DNA from: Armillaria gallica
Lineage: Eukaryota; Basidiomycota; Agaricomycetes; Agaricales; Physalacriaceae
DNA: 64,000 bases
Assembly (NCBI GenBank): GCA_037576215.1
Contig: JBANDB010000014.1
Location: 1,240,001 to 1,304,000 of the forward strand
Direction: 5' to 3'
In this document: piece after piece, positions 20,191 through 34,726 of the stretch
How positions within the stretch are numbered: the stretch's first letter is position 1
How the letters are laid out: each line of letters begins with the position of its first letter
The notes under the pieces: model-generated
The model's database searches: none
Told to the model about the DNA's origin: nothing
What the model saw: the letters and a program-made list of their open reading frames with translations, nothing else
Position numbers and translations under genes: made by a program

Positions 20191-22241
20191 ATGTACAGAC
20201 GAGCGGCCTCCACACTCAAGTCAAAGTTACGCCACATCCATACTTCTTCACCTCTTCGCCAACAACCTCCATATGCATCACCCGCAATTGTAGTGTCTGC
20301 AGTCGTTATTTCTGGTGCTTTGATATGGCGCTCGAACAGAGAAATCATACATAATGACAGTGAATGGCCTGGCCGTTCGCAAACACCTTCAAAAGTAACT
20401 AGAGACAGCGATGTGAAAAACTCAGAGGCGCTACAGTCAGTTGTCTGGGGCTCTAACAAGTGCGTGGTGTCACCCTTCAATGTTTGTTACCGCCTAACTA
20501 TGATGGTATCAGGTCCAAAACACTGCTGTTAGACAAGGAAGACCCAGATTCTATCCGCACACCGGTCATTGCAGAGTGGCTGGAAGACGTCGCACTCAGA
20601 GACCTGGTCCTGCACAAGGAACATGCAGCGTGTGTAGATGCTCGAGGAGACGTGTATCAATGGGGAGTAGGACATTTTGGCTCCGCGGAAAGTGATAGTC
20701 CTGCGTTGACTCTACGAAACAAGGTGCGGTACATCCTATCCTTTCTAAAGAAAGATGGCTTATACTTGTCATTCAGAATATCGTACAGCTTCAGTTAACG
20801 GAATCAAAATTGTACGCCCTTTCCGCATCAGGGAAAATTTATGCTATGGAGGCATCTGCTTCGAGGCAGTCGTTACCTGCTGGATCTCCCACACAGTTTC
20901 CTTGGTGGAGTATGGGCTGGCTGTGGGGTAAAGAAGAGACTGTTGATTTTGTGGAGATAAAACCCCAGCAGCAACTGAAAAGACGCGAATCGTAGGCCCT
21001 TCTTTTATATCCATATAATTCTTTTTGAAAACCCTTCAAGGTTTGTCTCAATGTCCGCAGGAAACGACCATTTGTTGGCATTAACAAACACGGGGAGGGC
21101 ATTTTCGCATCCCGTGAACAGTAACGCCAACATATACGGCCAGCTTGGATTCCGAAAAATCGAAGTTCCCAACCCTAGTCATCCCTTTGGTCATTCGCTT
21201 CTACCAGTACAACTTGTACCAAAATCACTCAGTGGTATTCGCTCAGGACAAGAACACGGTATGTATTTATTCTGATGCTCACCCTTGCATCTAATTCTTC
21301 CTCAGAAGCCTGGAAGGACAATGACACGATTAGATTCTGCCCGACTATTTATGAGATCCCTTCGCTACAGGGCGTCCCAGTCAGTCAGGTAGCTACAGGT
21401 GGACGGAACAGTTTTATTCGAACGACTACCGGTAGAGTGCTGGGCTGGGGAGCGAATGAATACGGGTAAGGACCTTAACAGCGGTCGTTTCACTCGTCTT
21501 ATTCGTTTGTCCAGTCAGATCGGGTTGGGCGGCACTGTTACGGTACCTACGATTACGGTTCCTACTGAAGCTATCCCGTGGCGAATGTCTCACCAGGCGC
21601 ACAGTAAATGCGTCGATATCTCTGCGGGTAAGCATTTCATTTACATCACCAGTTCTTGCAGAAAGCTAAAAAGCCTTATCAGGGGGTGACTTGACTTCAT
21701 TCAAAGTTGAATATCCGGACGAAGGCAAAGCGGATATCTACATGTGCGGAAATGGCCAGTGGGGCGGCCTCGGCAATAATTTGTTCAGCAACGCCCAGGG
21801 CACACCAGTACGAGCGAAGAATATTGGCAATCTGTCTGAATGTTGGTACTGAATTACGCGTGTCGGTCAGAATACTTACTCTAAAGTGCAGATAGCGATG
21901 CTACCCGGAGCATAGTACCGATTGTCCCGCGATCAGTGAGCGTATCACAGACAGGACATGTTCTATTGACGCTCGACACGACGGACGGTGGGAGGGCAGG
22001 GTGCGACCTCTTGGCTTGGGGAAAGAATCAAGACTCCGAGCTTGGGAATGGGAAAAAGTCGAGTGTTCCTGTACCGACCACGGTCAATATGGGCGACGAG
22101 AGGACTATTCTTCGAAAACGAATGGGAGCGAAAGTGACGGATCTCCAAGGTTGGTTATGGAGTCGAAAAGTTGAGGTCGAACAGACCGCCGTAGCTGGAT
22201 ACAACAATAGCGTCCTATATTGGAAGATACGAAAATTGTGA
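20191..22241 (+). CDS. FMP25: Mitochondrial RCC1-like protein (FMP25 type)
   Basis: Predicted mitochondrial protein with an RCC1-type beta-propeller. The yeast counterpart Fmp25 is linked to respiratory complex III assembly. The N-terminus MYRRAASTLKSKLRHIHTSS is basic and hydroxylated like a mitochondrial presequence. It is followed by a hydrophobic segment (AIVVSAVVISGALIW). RCC1-like blades include VYQWGVGHFG, NIYGQLGF, VLGWGANEYGQIGLGG, IYMCGNGQWGGLGNN and LLAWGKNQDSELGNG. About seven introns are predicted; for example 21659-21661 lies inside the intron that joins DISAG to GDLTSF. An in-frame ATG at 20143 would add 16 residues; 20191 is preferred because it gives a cleaner presequence. 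Confidence 0.75.
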
Positions 22242-22611
22242 CAAAATATAGTCTACACCCCTAGCTTAATCCTATTGCGATCAGGCCATCAAGTCAAAGT
22301 CTTTCAGACGCAGATCCCTGATTCATTTGTTGGTAAGCAAGGGAATATGTAGATATGTAGATATGTAGTAAACAGATTGAGCAAAGGGTAACGTTTGGCT
22401 GGTGATGGTATGATAGTATGACAACAATGACGGAACGAAAAAAGCACATTGCTGTATACAAGCAGATAATGGCTGTGAGAACCGGTAGATAACTGTGAAT
22501 CAAATGGTAGCGCAGAATGCCAAAAACAAAAAACAGAGAGAAATACAATACAATGGAAATTAGGTCTTCATCCTTATAAAACTCAGTGCTCGTCTCCTTA
22601 AATTTCTCTGA
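22242..22611. other. Spacer with an 8-bp tandem repeat
   Basis: This gap lies between two convergent genes. It holds three perfect copies of ATATGTAG (22345-22368) and otherwise looks like AT-rich 3' flanking sequence. No gene is seen. Confidence 0.55.
22345..22368. repeat. ATATGTAG x3 tandem repeat
   Basis: Three contiguous exact copies of an 8-bp unit, in the convergent 3' flank of two genes. Confidence 0.8.
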
Positions 22612-23702
22612 TCAAGGGTAGCAGGACACGAGCAGGACCTGCAGGCCGTTCTTCTTAACCCACTTGAGCGACGCCTGGTTCCCCTTTCTCTTGATATCCT
22701 TGCGCAAAGCAGACCGGCTGGGATGCATGGCTCTCTGAACAGCTGCAAGACCCTGTCCGCGAAGAGCTAGATAATCTCGAATATTCACGAACGCTTGGGA
22801 CTTGATGAGAGTTTTTGCGGACGTGAGGGAAGTGGGAATAGAGGACGTTGCTAGTCCCAGTTCGATGATGAGAGACTGAAGAAGGCGCAAGTGACAGACA
22901 GTCTCCTTCGCTGCTGGATTGGTAAGGAATCTAGGGTACATACGAGTGAGATAGATGCAAGATAAGACTCAGATGGGACGTACGAGGTTATGTATCGGAC
23001 AGCATCGTCGTACAATGAAGGTACAGAAACATCATCACCCCTTTCAGATACTCCCTCAGATATGTCGTCCACAACAGAGCGGGCGCCCAAACCTGGATGA
23101 GACGCAGAGCTCTTAGACTTACGAGAACGTCTACGCTTAGGTTTAGGCGTCGGCGTCGAAGCTGCAGTCAGGGTCGCTACTGACGACGGTCGCTCCGGAG
23201 GGGCCGAAGAAGCTGCGGCGGACGTTGTAGCAGGGGATAACCGCTTCTTCTTTCGCTTGCTGGCCTTTGCCTTTCGCTTTGGGGTAGTAGCGGTGAGCGA
23301 AAGACTCGCAAAGTCGGAAGGTAGGCTGATGGAAGAAGTATGATCAGAAGCTTGAGATACGACAGTGCTCGGTGTCGAGAGACCGTTGTGAGTATCAAGG
23401 GTGCTGGGTGGATCAAGAAGGACGAAGTCATCCTCTGATAAAGGGAAAAGACTACTTTCGGTCGATATGTCGGATTGCGATAAAATGCCAGAGGATGCGA
23501 CGCTCCAGACAATCTCATCGTCGGAGTCGTCGTCCTCAGACAAGATGAATGACTGGGAAGATATGGTAGACGATGAGCGGGACCTCGGCGACACCATGTC
23601 GAACGATGAGGTCGTCGAGACGGAGGTGAGGGTTGGCGACGACAGACCGCTCGACATCGACGTCGACATGGTGGTAGCCGTGAAGAAGCTAACCGGCTGC
23701 AA
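22612..23702 (-). CDS. Uncharacterised Ser-rich protein with helical C-terminus
   Basis: Family not recognised. Two exons (22984-23702 and 22612-22930) join cleanly in frame across a 53-nt intron (YITS-FLTNPAAKET). The first two thirds are Ser/Thr-rich with an acidic cluster (LSEDDDSDDEIVW) and strong basic patches (KRKAKASKRKKKRL, KPKRRRSRKSKS) that look like nuclear localisation signals. The second exon encodes a compact, mostly helical domain of about 105 residues (LRLLQSLIIELGL, FVNIRDYLALRGQG, LRKDIKRKGNQASLKWVKKNG). An alternative start is the ATG at 23669 (MSTSMSSGL). Gene reality is supported by the splice join and the codon pattern; the function is unknown. Confidence 0.6.
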
Positions 23703-24425
23703 TGAGGCATCCCCTTTTTCAAATTACGCAGTGATCGGCTTCTGTAAATGACAACATACTCTGCTACTATGTACTCTAGTCGCTACTGTCCTATGCCCGG
23801 AAATTGACTGTCAGAATATTCCAAAAAAACAAAGACATGAATGTCCGTCATTGCTGTTTCCCCGAGTTTGATTTCCGGTGGTCGTAGCGGTTATAGGGTT
23901 TACGCTTTTGAGCTAACGTTAGCCATTGATCCTAATGAAACTTGGATTCTCGAAGCTTTAGAGACCCTTTGCTTTTCGATGCAAGTGGTCTTCGATACCG
24001 CTAGCCATCTTTCGGCCTCAGTCAGGGGCCTTTCTTGCTTCTCATCCTTAAACAAGTCCGTCGCCAGCCATTCCCCGTTCACAAACAAGTATAAAAACTG
24101 CCATTATAAGCGCCAGCCTTATGAACATACATTAAGATATACTTATATGTCTTATGCCGCAACGTCATTTAAATAAAACCCACATGGAGTAAAAAAAGAA
24201 AGTGCTTGCAAGGTGCAAGGTGAGAAATGTCAAGAAATATCGATGAGAAAAAGGGTAATTCAATGAATGTGACAAACAAGGGTATCCAGCAGCGCAAGCA
24301 AGCACAGAATGGTCAACGGAAGTATAACAATGTTTGAAATGTTGATAATAATAATAACGATGAAACCAAATCATCTTCCAAGCTTCAAGGCTGCTAGAGT
24401 CAGAAGCTACGTGACGCGCCTCAAT
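23703..24425. other. Spacer with no supported gene
   Basis: This 720-bp stretch lies between the start of the Ser-rich gene and the 3' end of the expansin-like gene. It contains only short unsupported frames and AT-rich runs (24165-24370), probably promoter and 3' flanking DNA. Confidence 0.5.
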
Positions 24426-25511
24426 CTAGGTTATGACCTGGGCTCCCTCAACCAGTACACCCGCTGCGTTGACCACAGCCTGAACGATGTAATACAGGTT
24501 CTGCGGACCGCTAGTAGACTGCTCAACAGTACCAGTTGGAACAGCGATAGAATTGCTGGAATACCCCGACCACACCGATGCACTGGAAGCAGAAGCTGAC
24601 GACGACGAATCGGAAGATGAGGACGATGCCGATGAAGAAGAAGAGGAGGACCAAGCCGAAGAGGAGGACGACGATGATGCGCTCCAAGCGGAACTGGAGC
24701 TTGAGCTGGACGAACTTGAAGTGGAACTCGATGAAGTAGTTGGTGGGGTCCAAGTAGTGCTAGTGGTCGAGGGTGTCCACTGAGAAGTGGACGAAGGGGT
24801 CCACTGAGGAGTAGTACTGGTCGTTGTGGGTGCCACCCAAGTGGACGATGATGAGCTCGGAGCTGCACCTCCGCCACTACCGAAATTCCACGTCCCGTAA
24901 ATGACACCGGCGGATTCATCGGCGAAGAAGTCAAAGAGACCACGAGACAAATCCAAGCCTCCGTAAGGACAACCGGGGCACTAAAGAAGGAATATGAGCT
25001 CGTTACTAGGGTCGGGGCGGGCCACTCACTTCGTCCAAAATTGTTGCAGTCGTCGTCTTTCCATTGTATGTCATAGTGATTGTCTGGAAGCAGTTAGGAC
25101 CAGGATATCCACCTCCATATTGCTGCGGATAACATTGAGCTACGGAGAATGAATTGCAAATGGAATGATTTACCTGTGAGTTGAGGGCGACCATCTAGAA
25201 AAAGTTAATGGATTTCATATGGGGGTCCTCGAAAGACTCACAAAATCGCTTGCAACACTGTTGGTGCCACAGGCACCTCTAAGGACGACAGTCAGATTAC
25301 TGGAAACGACTATAGATATTGGTGGCTATACTGACAACCCGACATCATAAAATGTCCATCTGGCGTTATCGTATCGCTTAACAAAATTGTTAAGGTCTCC
25401 ACGAGCTCGTTTAGCGACGCCGTTATGGCGTTGGGCATGAATGTTGTCGTGAGGAACGGCAAAGGCAGCAACGGACAGGGCGAGAGTGACGAGGGGGATA
25501 TGGAAGAACAT
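24426..25511 (-). CDS. Secreted expansin-like (double-psi beta-barrel) protein with Ser-rich tail
   Basis: Predicted secreted RlpA/barwin/expansin-like protein, probably acting at the cell wall. The signal peptide is MFFHIPLVTLALSVAAFA. A propeptide-like stretch with KR sites follows. The barrel shows ARWTFYDVGGACGTNSVAS, then NCFQTITMTYNGKTT, then TILDECPGCPYGGLDLS, ending with IYGTWNFG. The Cys pattern and the GACG and DxCPGC motifs are typical of the fold. After it comes about 120 residues of Ser/Thr/Trp low complexity, likely O-glycosylated, and a hydrophobic last segment. Exons: 25339-25511, 25243-25278, 25174-25194 (21 nt), 25030-25122 and 24426-24980. The ATG at 25511 is chosen because it starts the signal peptide. 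Binding or loosening activity is inferred. Confidence 0.82.
24560..24800 (-). repeat. Ser-codon low-complexity tract
   Basis: Imperfect trinucleotide-like repeats encode long Ser runs in the expansin-like tail. Tracts of this kind vary readily in length. The opposite strand reads as an acidic Glu/Asp frame, which is only a shadow. Confidence 0.7.
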
Positions 25512-25798
25512 GACTTTAAGTGGCTTGATAGGAGTTTTTATCAATAGAAAAACGTAAAATGACGGTGGTCAAAGGAACGAGGGTGAAGCGAGTGTCTGGA
25601 GGGCTTTACAGCCGGGAGGGTCAATGGCGAGAGAGGCTAAAACCGACGGCCCCGGATACTCGACTGCCAAGAGGGGTTGACGTATCCAAATATATACACA
25701 CAAGATGGCCACATCAGTCCTTCCTTGTCATCGCGTTTCATGATTTTCAAAGCTGTACTTTATACCGGGCCGTGCTATACTACCATACATATTCTACT

Positions 25799-29370
<3,572 letters not shown>

Positions 29371-31276
29371 GATACCGGGGTATGAAGAACGAAGGCAGGC
29401 CGGGTATGGCAGTTATATCGTCTAGTTGGCCAAAATTACGGGCGATAGGTCATAAAAGAGAAAAGAGAGTCGTGACCAAGAGATCGACCAGCGAGAATTT
29501 GAAGGAACGTTGATCCACGTGGAAGTACGGGGCCACGTCACCTCCCGAACATTCGAGTTGCCGGCGACCAGGCCTCAACCATCCGGCTAAGCCTGTTGCC
29601 GTTTATTCCTTGCTACCGTACCACTGTTGGTCACTGGTACTGCCTGGTATTGGTGCATTCTATCGCACTGCTCGGTGATCACCATGTGAACTTGACACGG
29701 CAAGCTTCAAGCGGCCAGAATTCCGGGTAGGAACGCACTTGCCTACGGCAAAAAGTCATCTTGGCTTGCTCTCCTGTCACCTTTCCACGTATCCACTCGT
29801 TAGACCTTTGAAAGCGTCAAGGGGCGTTTGCTACTTTGCAACTCAGAGTCATCACCTGGAATCTTGACACTTCAAGTCCACTATACTGCGGCCCAAGGAC
29901 GACCGTTCCTTTACGCCATCACGGTGACTACATTCAACTACGTGACGATAATCCAAAAGCAAAGCCCTTCCCCGTGCCGGGCATTATCGTATAGCTGGAT
30001 TGCTGTGTCTTATTCTTGCCGCTTCTGTGTCTATATCGCCTATAAACTGATTGAAGGTGCAGACATCGTGGACAGTTCACTGTGTAATTCTTGTCGCTCG
30101 TCGTCTGCTATTCCGAGCTGTAGATACCGAATAGTTCTACCGATCCGCTGCTTCTTGATGCAACTCATAGCGACAATATACATTGCAAGAGATACCATGC
30201 TTGAATGAAAGGAATGTACCAGTCCCATCGAGAATGCATCTATACATTCATGATTTCGCGGTTAGGAGGCTGGCCCCCATATTCGCCGTGTCATCATGAC
30301 GGAACAAAAATACGAGGACATGGACTTTGATTCTGTTCGACAGGCTACCAACCTTAATCTGGCGGCGCTGGCCCTCAGTCATACAAGCACTGGTTTTCCT
30401 ACCGGGGATGAGTTATACGTATCGGAAATAAAGTTTTTAGCTTCTTTCCGGCAGTCTTTATCTATGACAGACTACATGATTTACACATGGTCAAGCTTCA
30501 AGTCCTAGTCTCGTTATCAGTTCAGATTCTACCGTATCTTCCGGGAGAGGACGTATCAGTTCTCACTTACAGGTATCATTGCTGCAGGTACTTTGAATGC
30601 GATCTCTCTTTGTGCTGACCATGAAGTATCTCTTGGAAAGTCTCACGTATTTCTTCGACAACGCATTGAGGTTCTTCTATTCGAAGACAGCCCTCTTACA
30701 GCCCTCTAATTCCCCACCCTTGCTATCTACCATTCGAATTCTATTCTTTGACTTGGCAGATCTGTAGCTTCGTCGAAGAAGCTGTCAAAACTACAAGGTA
30801 TTGGTGCGCAGATAACCCATCGTCAAGGATACATTTACCGAAGCCCTGGCTCGCGGGGAAAACGTCACCCTGTGGAACCATCGGAGGATTTTCGATGTGA
30901 CTCATGTGTGGTGCGGATGAACAATCTCGAGGTATATAGATGGACATGGGACGGAGAAATCTGAAATCGACGATGTGTAAGTAATCTACAGCTGTCGAAG
31001 AACATATGTATGCAATGGTACCATGTCCGTTACCCCCGTCGGGCCCTGGCTTGTTTTCTAGCAATGACTACAAATCTGGACGTCCTGCTCAACGCTCCCA
31101 TCATTGTCAATGAGTGAGCGCGTCGACAAGTGACTGGGACCGCGGTTGGAAAGGCGAATTCAACAGCAACAAACAATCACATAACAGCCACTTACTACTT
31201 AGCACTGACAGCAACGATCCAAGTCATTGAGCTTGGGGGATTCTTTCGTTGCCTTGTCTCTTGTGCAGGCATCAGC
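29371..31276. other. Gene-poor 1.9-kb stretch
   Basis: The first part holds the SERCA promoter. The rest has only short frames. One at 30296-30508 (70 aa, starting MTEQKYEDMDFDSV) has a fairly protein-like composition, but I find no convincing exon to continue it and no family. It could be a remnant of a gene or a small orphan. No RNA gene or transposon ends were seen by eye. Confidence 0.45.
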
Positions 31277-33255
31277 ATGGGGAACAGCTCATCATCTTCC
31301 GGCCGCGGTCATCACGATGATACTGTAGACTTTGGTCATCTTTCGCCCCAGGGCGTTTACACAGGTCCCAGAGATTGGAACCAAGCTGTCGTCTCACAGC
31401 TCATCTGTGCTCGACGACTGGCGCCATTTTACCGGCCACTAGAGGATTACGAGGAATCGTGGGATGACGACCAGATACTTGCGGCTAGGAAGGAATTACC
31501 GGATCCCGAGAATGCAGACCAGACGACACGAATTGAAGCCGCGCCCAGCTCGAATGTTTCCAAGTCAGGTAGCAAACGACCGAGCACGCTCAAGGAACCT
31601 GCGCGTCCTGAGGCTTCCGTCTACAGAGGCGCCGTTGAGTGTCCTATTTGCTTTCTTGTGAGTCTGCTATTGCTCTGACTACAACCCTTCGTCATTACGT
31701 CATGTCTCTCTCAGTACTATCCCCCAAACATTAACCATTCCCGCTGCTGCGACCATCCAATTTGTACCGAATGCTTTGTACAGATAAAGCGGAGCGAACC
31801 GACTACCACCCATCTGGTTTCTGACCCGGCTGCTTGCCCCTACTGCGTCCAGGAGCATTTTGGTGTAGTGTATACCCCACCTCCATGGCGGACAGGTATT
31901 GGAAGTGACGGGACGGTGTGTCGCTCGAAGTATCTCTCCACTGGACTCTGACTTAATGCGGCTGGCTTACTAGATCTCTCCGTGGTCATCCGACTCACCT
32001 AAAGGCTCTCAGCCGTTAATACCAACAGCTGGTTATCCAACACATAAACGTCGACAGAAGAGTTTCAGTGCGGATAGTCCAGAGGTTGTGACGATTGGTT
32101 GGTCTCATATCTTAGTTTTTTTCATGACTATCCTTACCGTCGTCCGTTCTTCTAAGATCAAATTCGGCCTGACTGGGAAGCTAAGTTGGCCGCCGTGAGA
32201 GCAGCTGTTACTCGTCGCGCGAACAGGCGGATAATTATGCGACAAGTAGGCGATCGCCTTATTCCTGTTGGTGTAACAAGCGGTCGCGTGCATGCTCTGA
32301 GTCCAGAGGAAGCTGCAGCGGCGGCAGAGAACCAAGATACAGGCGGGAGCAGGCGATCTCGTAGACGGCAACAAGCTTCTTCGAATCAAGGTTTCGAGCA
32401 GTATATAGGTTTGGGTGGCCAGGACTTGGAAGAGGTAGGAACACTTTCTCTGTCTGGAAGGTCTGAGCTTGACGTATCATTGTTGAATAGCTCATGGTCA
32501 TGGAGGCAATGCGTTTGTCGCTACTGGAGCACGAAGAGCAGCAGCGGAAAGAAGCAGAGGAGAAGAAGAAGGCCGCGAAAGCCAGCGACGCAGAAGCAGC
32601 AGCTACTTCTACAGAGTCATCTGGCCCAGGATCTTCGGCATTTGAGGCGCCCCCGTCAGAACAAACATCCAGTTCACTCACCGTGTCTTCTACGCCCTCA
32701 ACATCTGTCCCGTCGCTGTCTCCGACTGGTACAGAATCCTCTCCAAGTAACCGCAGGTCATTTATACCCTCCAGAAGTCGCACTCCATCACCACCGACTG
32801 ATTCATTATGGCGGAAACGAACGTCTAATCCCCCTCCTTTCAGTACATTGAATGCCGCCTTAAGTGCTACTTCCACCGCAAGTGCCGTTATCAATGCCAA
32901 TCATGATCATCCTAGTATGAACGCTACGATTAACGAACCACAAACATCTATCAACCCATCTCATGATATTCCTACAATAACGATCGGTATTCCACCGGAA
33001 GCTTCTCGTGAACCCACAAACTCCAACCCATTGTTGGAAGGTCAACATATTAAACATCCGCCATTCATTCACACAGATTCTTTGTCGTCCTCAGTGCATT
33101 CTGCTGATTCCCAGCCGGCAGCAGGGACATCATATGACAACTTACCGTCGTCACCGGAATCTATGACAGAAGAGCCTTTATTAAGCGAGAGTAGGGCGGT
33201 TGAATATTGGCAGCCGCGGACGCCGGGAGAAGACGAGAGCAGAGATGTAGGGTGA
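31277..33255 (+). CDS. SIP5: SIP5-like RING-type protein
   Basis: Predicted homologue of yeast Sip5, a partner of the Snf1 kinase and its phosphatase. The start [10 protein letters not shown] fits an N-myristoylation signal and is why the ATG at 31277 is chosen. A RING-like zinc region spans exons 1-2: VECPICFL, then [14 protein letters not shown], then [14 protein letters not shown] basic segment, an [22 protein letters not shown] coiled region (UIM-like start) and a long Ser/Pro/Thr-rich tail follow. Exons: 31277-31657, 31715-31915, 31974-about 32098, about 32160-32432 and 32489-33255. The stop may instead be at about 33311 through a short last intron, adding only two residues. The RING suggests E3 ligase activity, but that is inference. 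Confidence 0.78.
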
Positions 33256-33311
33256 GTCTGACTGATAGTTCATCTTTTTCATATATTCACTACATCTGCA
33301 GAGAGAGAAAT

Positions 33312-33661
33312 AGATCGTTATGATCGACCACATTCATAATGACCTGTTTGGACAATCTCAAACTCATCACTAGCATCCGACTGTAATTCGTAACGATAGA
33401 CCATACTACACCTTTTGCACATAATAGTGCACCTCGGCTTATTTAAGAACTACTAGCATTCAACACCGCTCCCAGTTTTTCTCTCGTCATCTCCGTTCAC
33501 TAGTAATTAACTTGTTTCTGATAACTATAAATATTTTCCTGATGCTAAGCGAGAGCTTAGAAGTCTCGGCTACACTGAATGACAACACATGTCCAAAAAT
33601 TTTCGTCGACGGGACCGGCAAAGCGTAAGCAGATATACATCAAAACAGCCGCTCCCGGGCC
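33312..33661. other. Convergent 3' spacer
   Basis: AT-rich sequence between the 3' ends of the SIP5-like and CBP4-like genes. No gene is seen. Confidence 0.55.
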
Positions 33662-34402
33662 TCATTTCCTGCGAGAAGAGTCCCATATGGGTTTTCGCAA
33701 ATCGGGATCGCTATCATCCTGTGCTGACTATGCATGGAATTGCGCAAATCGAGGTAGTAGCAGAGGATATCCCAAAAATAGTTTAAGACAAAGGCGGCGA
33801 AGGAGAGGGATTAACGCGGATAGCGGGTTTGGTTTTACAATTGTTGGAAATGGGAAAGAGGCATGATGAATGGAAGAAAAATGGGGAACAGAACAAGCTG
33901 CACGGACCTGCGCTTGTATTTGCCGAGTAGTTTGCTCTTCTCTTTGAAGTCGCGCCGCCCGGGCAGCGTCGACTTTACGTTGCATGTCAAGCGGCATTCT
34001 CTGTGAACATATTTTCTACCTAGAGCTGGAGTAAGATACGACTGTAGCCACTCACGTTGTATAATTGCTCTTCGGTGGGAACGGTGGCTGGAGAGAAGCG
34101 TCAAGACACGCGAGTATACTTGTATATTTTCCCCCGTACTTTTCATAAGAAGGTAGCCTAGACCCAATACTAGCCATGGTCACCGCGTATGCAGACGTGG
34201 ATCGCGATCCCACAAAATGGAAACGAAACATGATTTTCGTATTCCAGAAAATCCGAGTCCGAGATGTCGAAATGGCAGAAGTGAAATAACAAGTATACAT
34301 GCACAATATCAGAGATGCAAGGCTTAGGATATAGTAAAATGAGTGCTTACAGCCAGCGGTTGCTCCTGTAACTTTGAACCAAGGAAATCCTGGAGCAGAC
34401 AT
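33662..34402 (-). CDS. CBP4: CBP4-like mitochondrial complex III assembly factor
   Basis: Small predicted inner-membrane protein needed for cytochrome b maturation and ubiquinol-cytochrome c reductase assembly in yeast. Five exons (34351-34402, 34140-34169, 34056-34087, 33908-34000, 33662-33727) sum to exactly 91 codons (90 aa). The sequence shows a short N-terminus (SAPGFPWFKV), a glycine-containing membrane segment (GATAGLLGLGYLLMKT), the family motif TTVPTEEQLYN, a charged helix (DMQRKVDAARAARLQREEQ) and a PDLRKPIW ending. It is a heavily split gene for such a small protein, with introns of 180 and 181 nt that are longer than its neighbours'. The family assignment rests on the TPTEEQLYN block plus size. 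Confidence 0.75.
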
Positions 34403-34726
34403 GATTGAGACAGAGTAAGGATTATTACGTCAGTCAGACTAGTACGGCGCTCGTCTAAATTTGCTTCTCGGCTGTTGCTTCATTCTTCCGACTCGGGAAT
34501 TGATGCATAGCGAGACTCGGCTGACGCCATCGCGCGGTAATCGTACAAAAATCCAGAAATACATTGTTACATCGACGTTTACTAGTACTAAGATAGCAAG
34601 GTACTGAACAGCATATATACGTTTAACAACAAATACAGAAAATGCGAAAAGATACCGATAAATGCTGTGTAAATCAACTCAACCTCAGAGCGCTCAGAGG
34701 AGGACCCGTCAACGCTACTTGTAAGT

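Noticed and set aside
24553..24783. Acidic Glu/Asp-rich frame on the plus strand
   Set aside because: It is the complement of the Ser-codon tract in the expansin-like gene and has no independent support.
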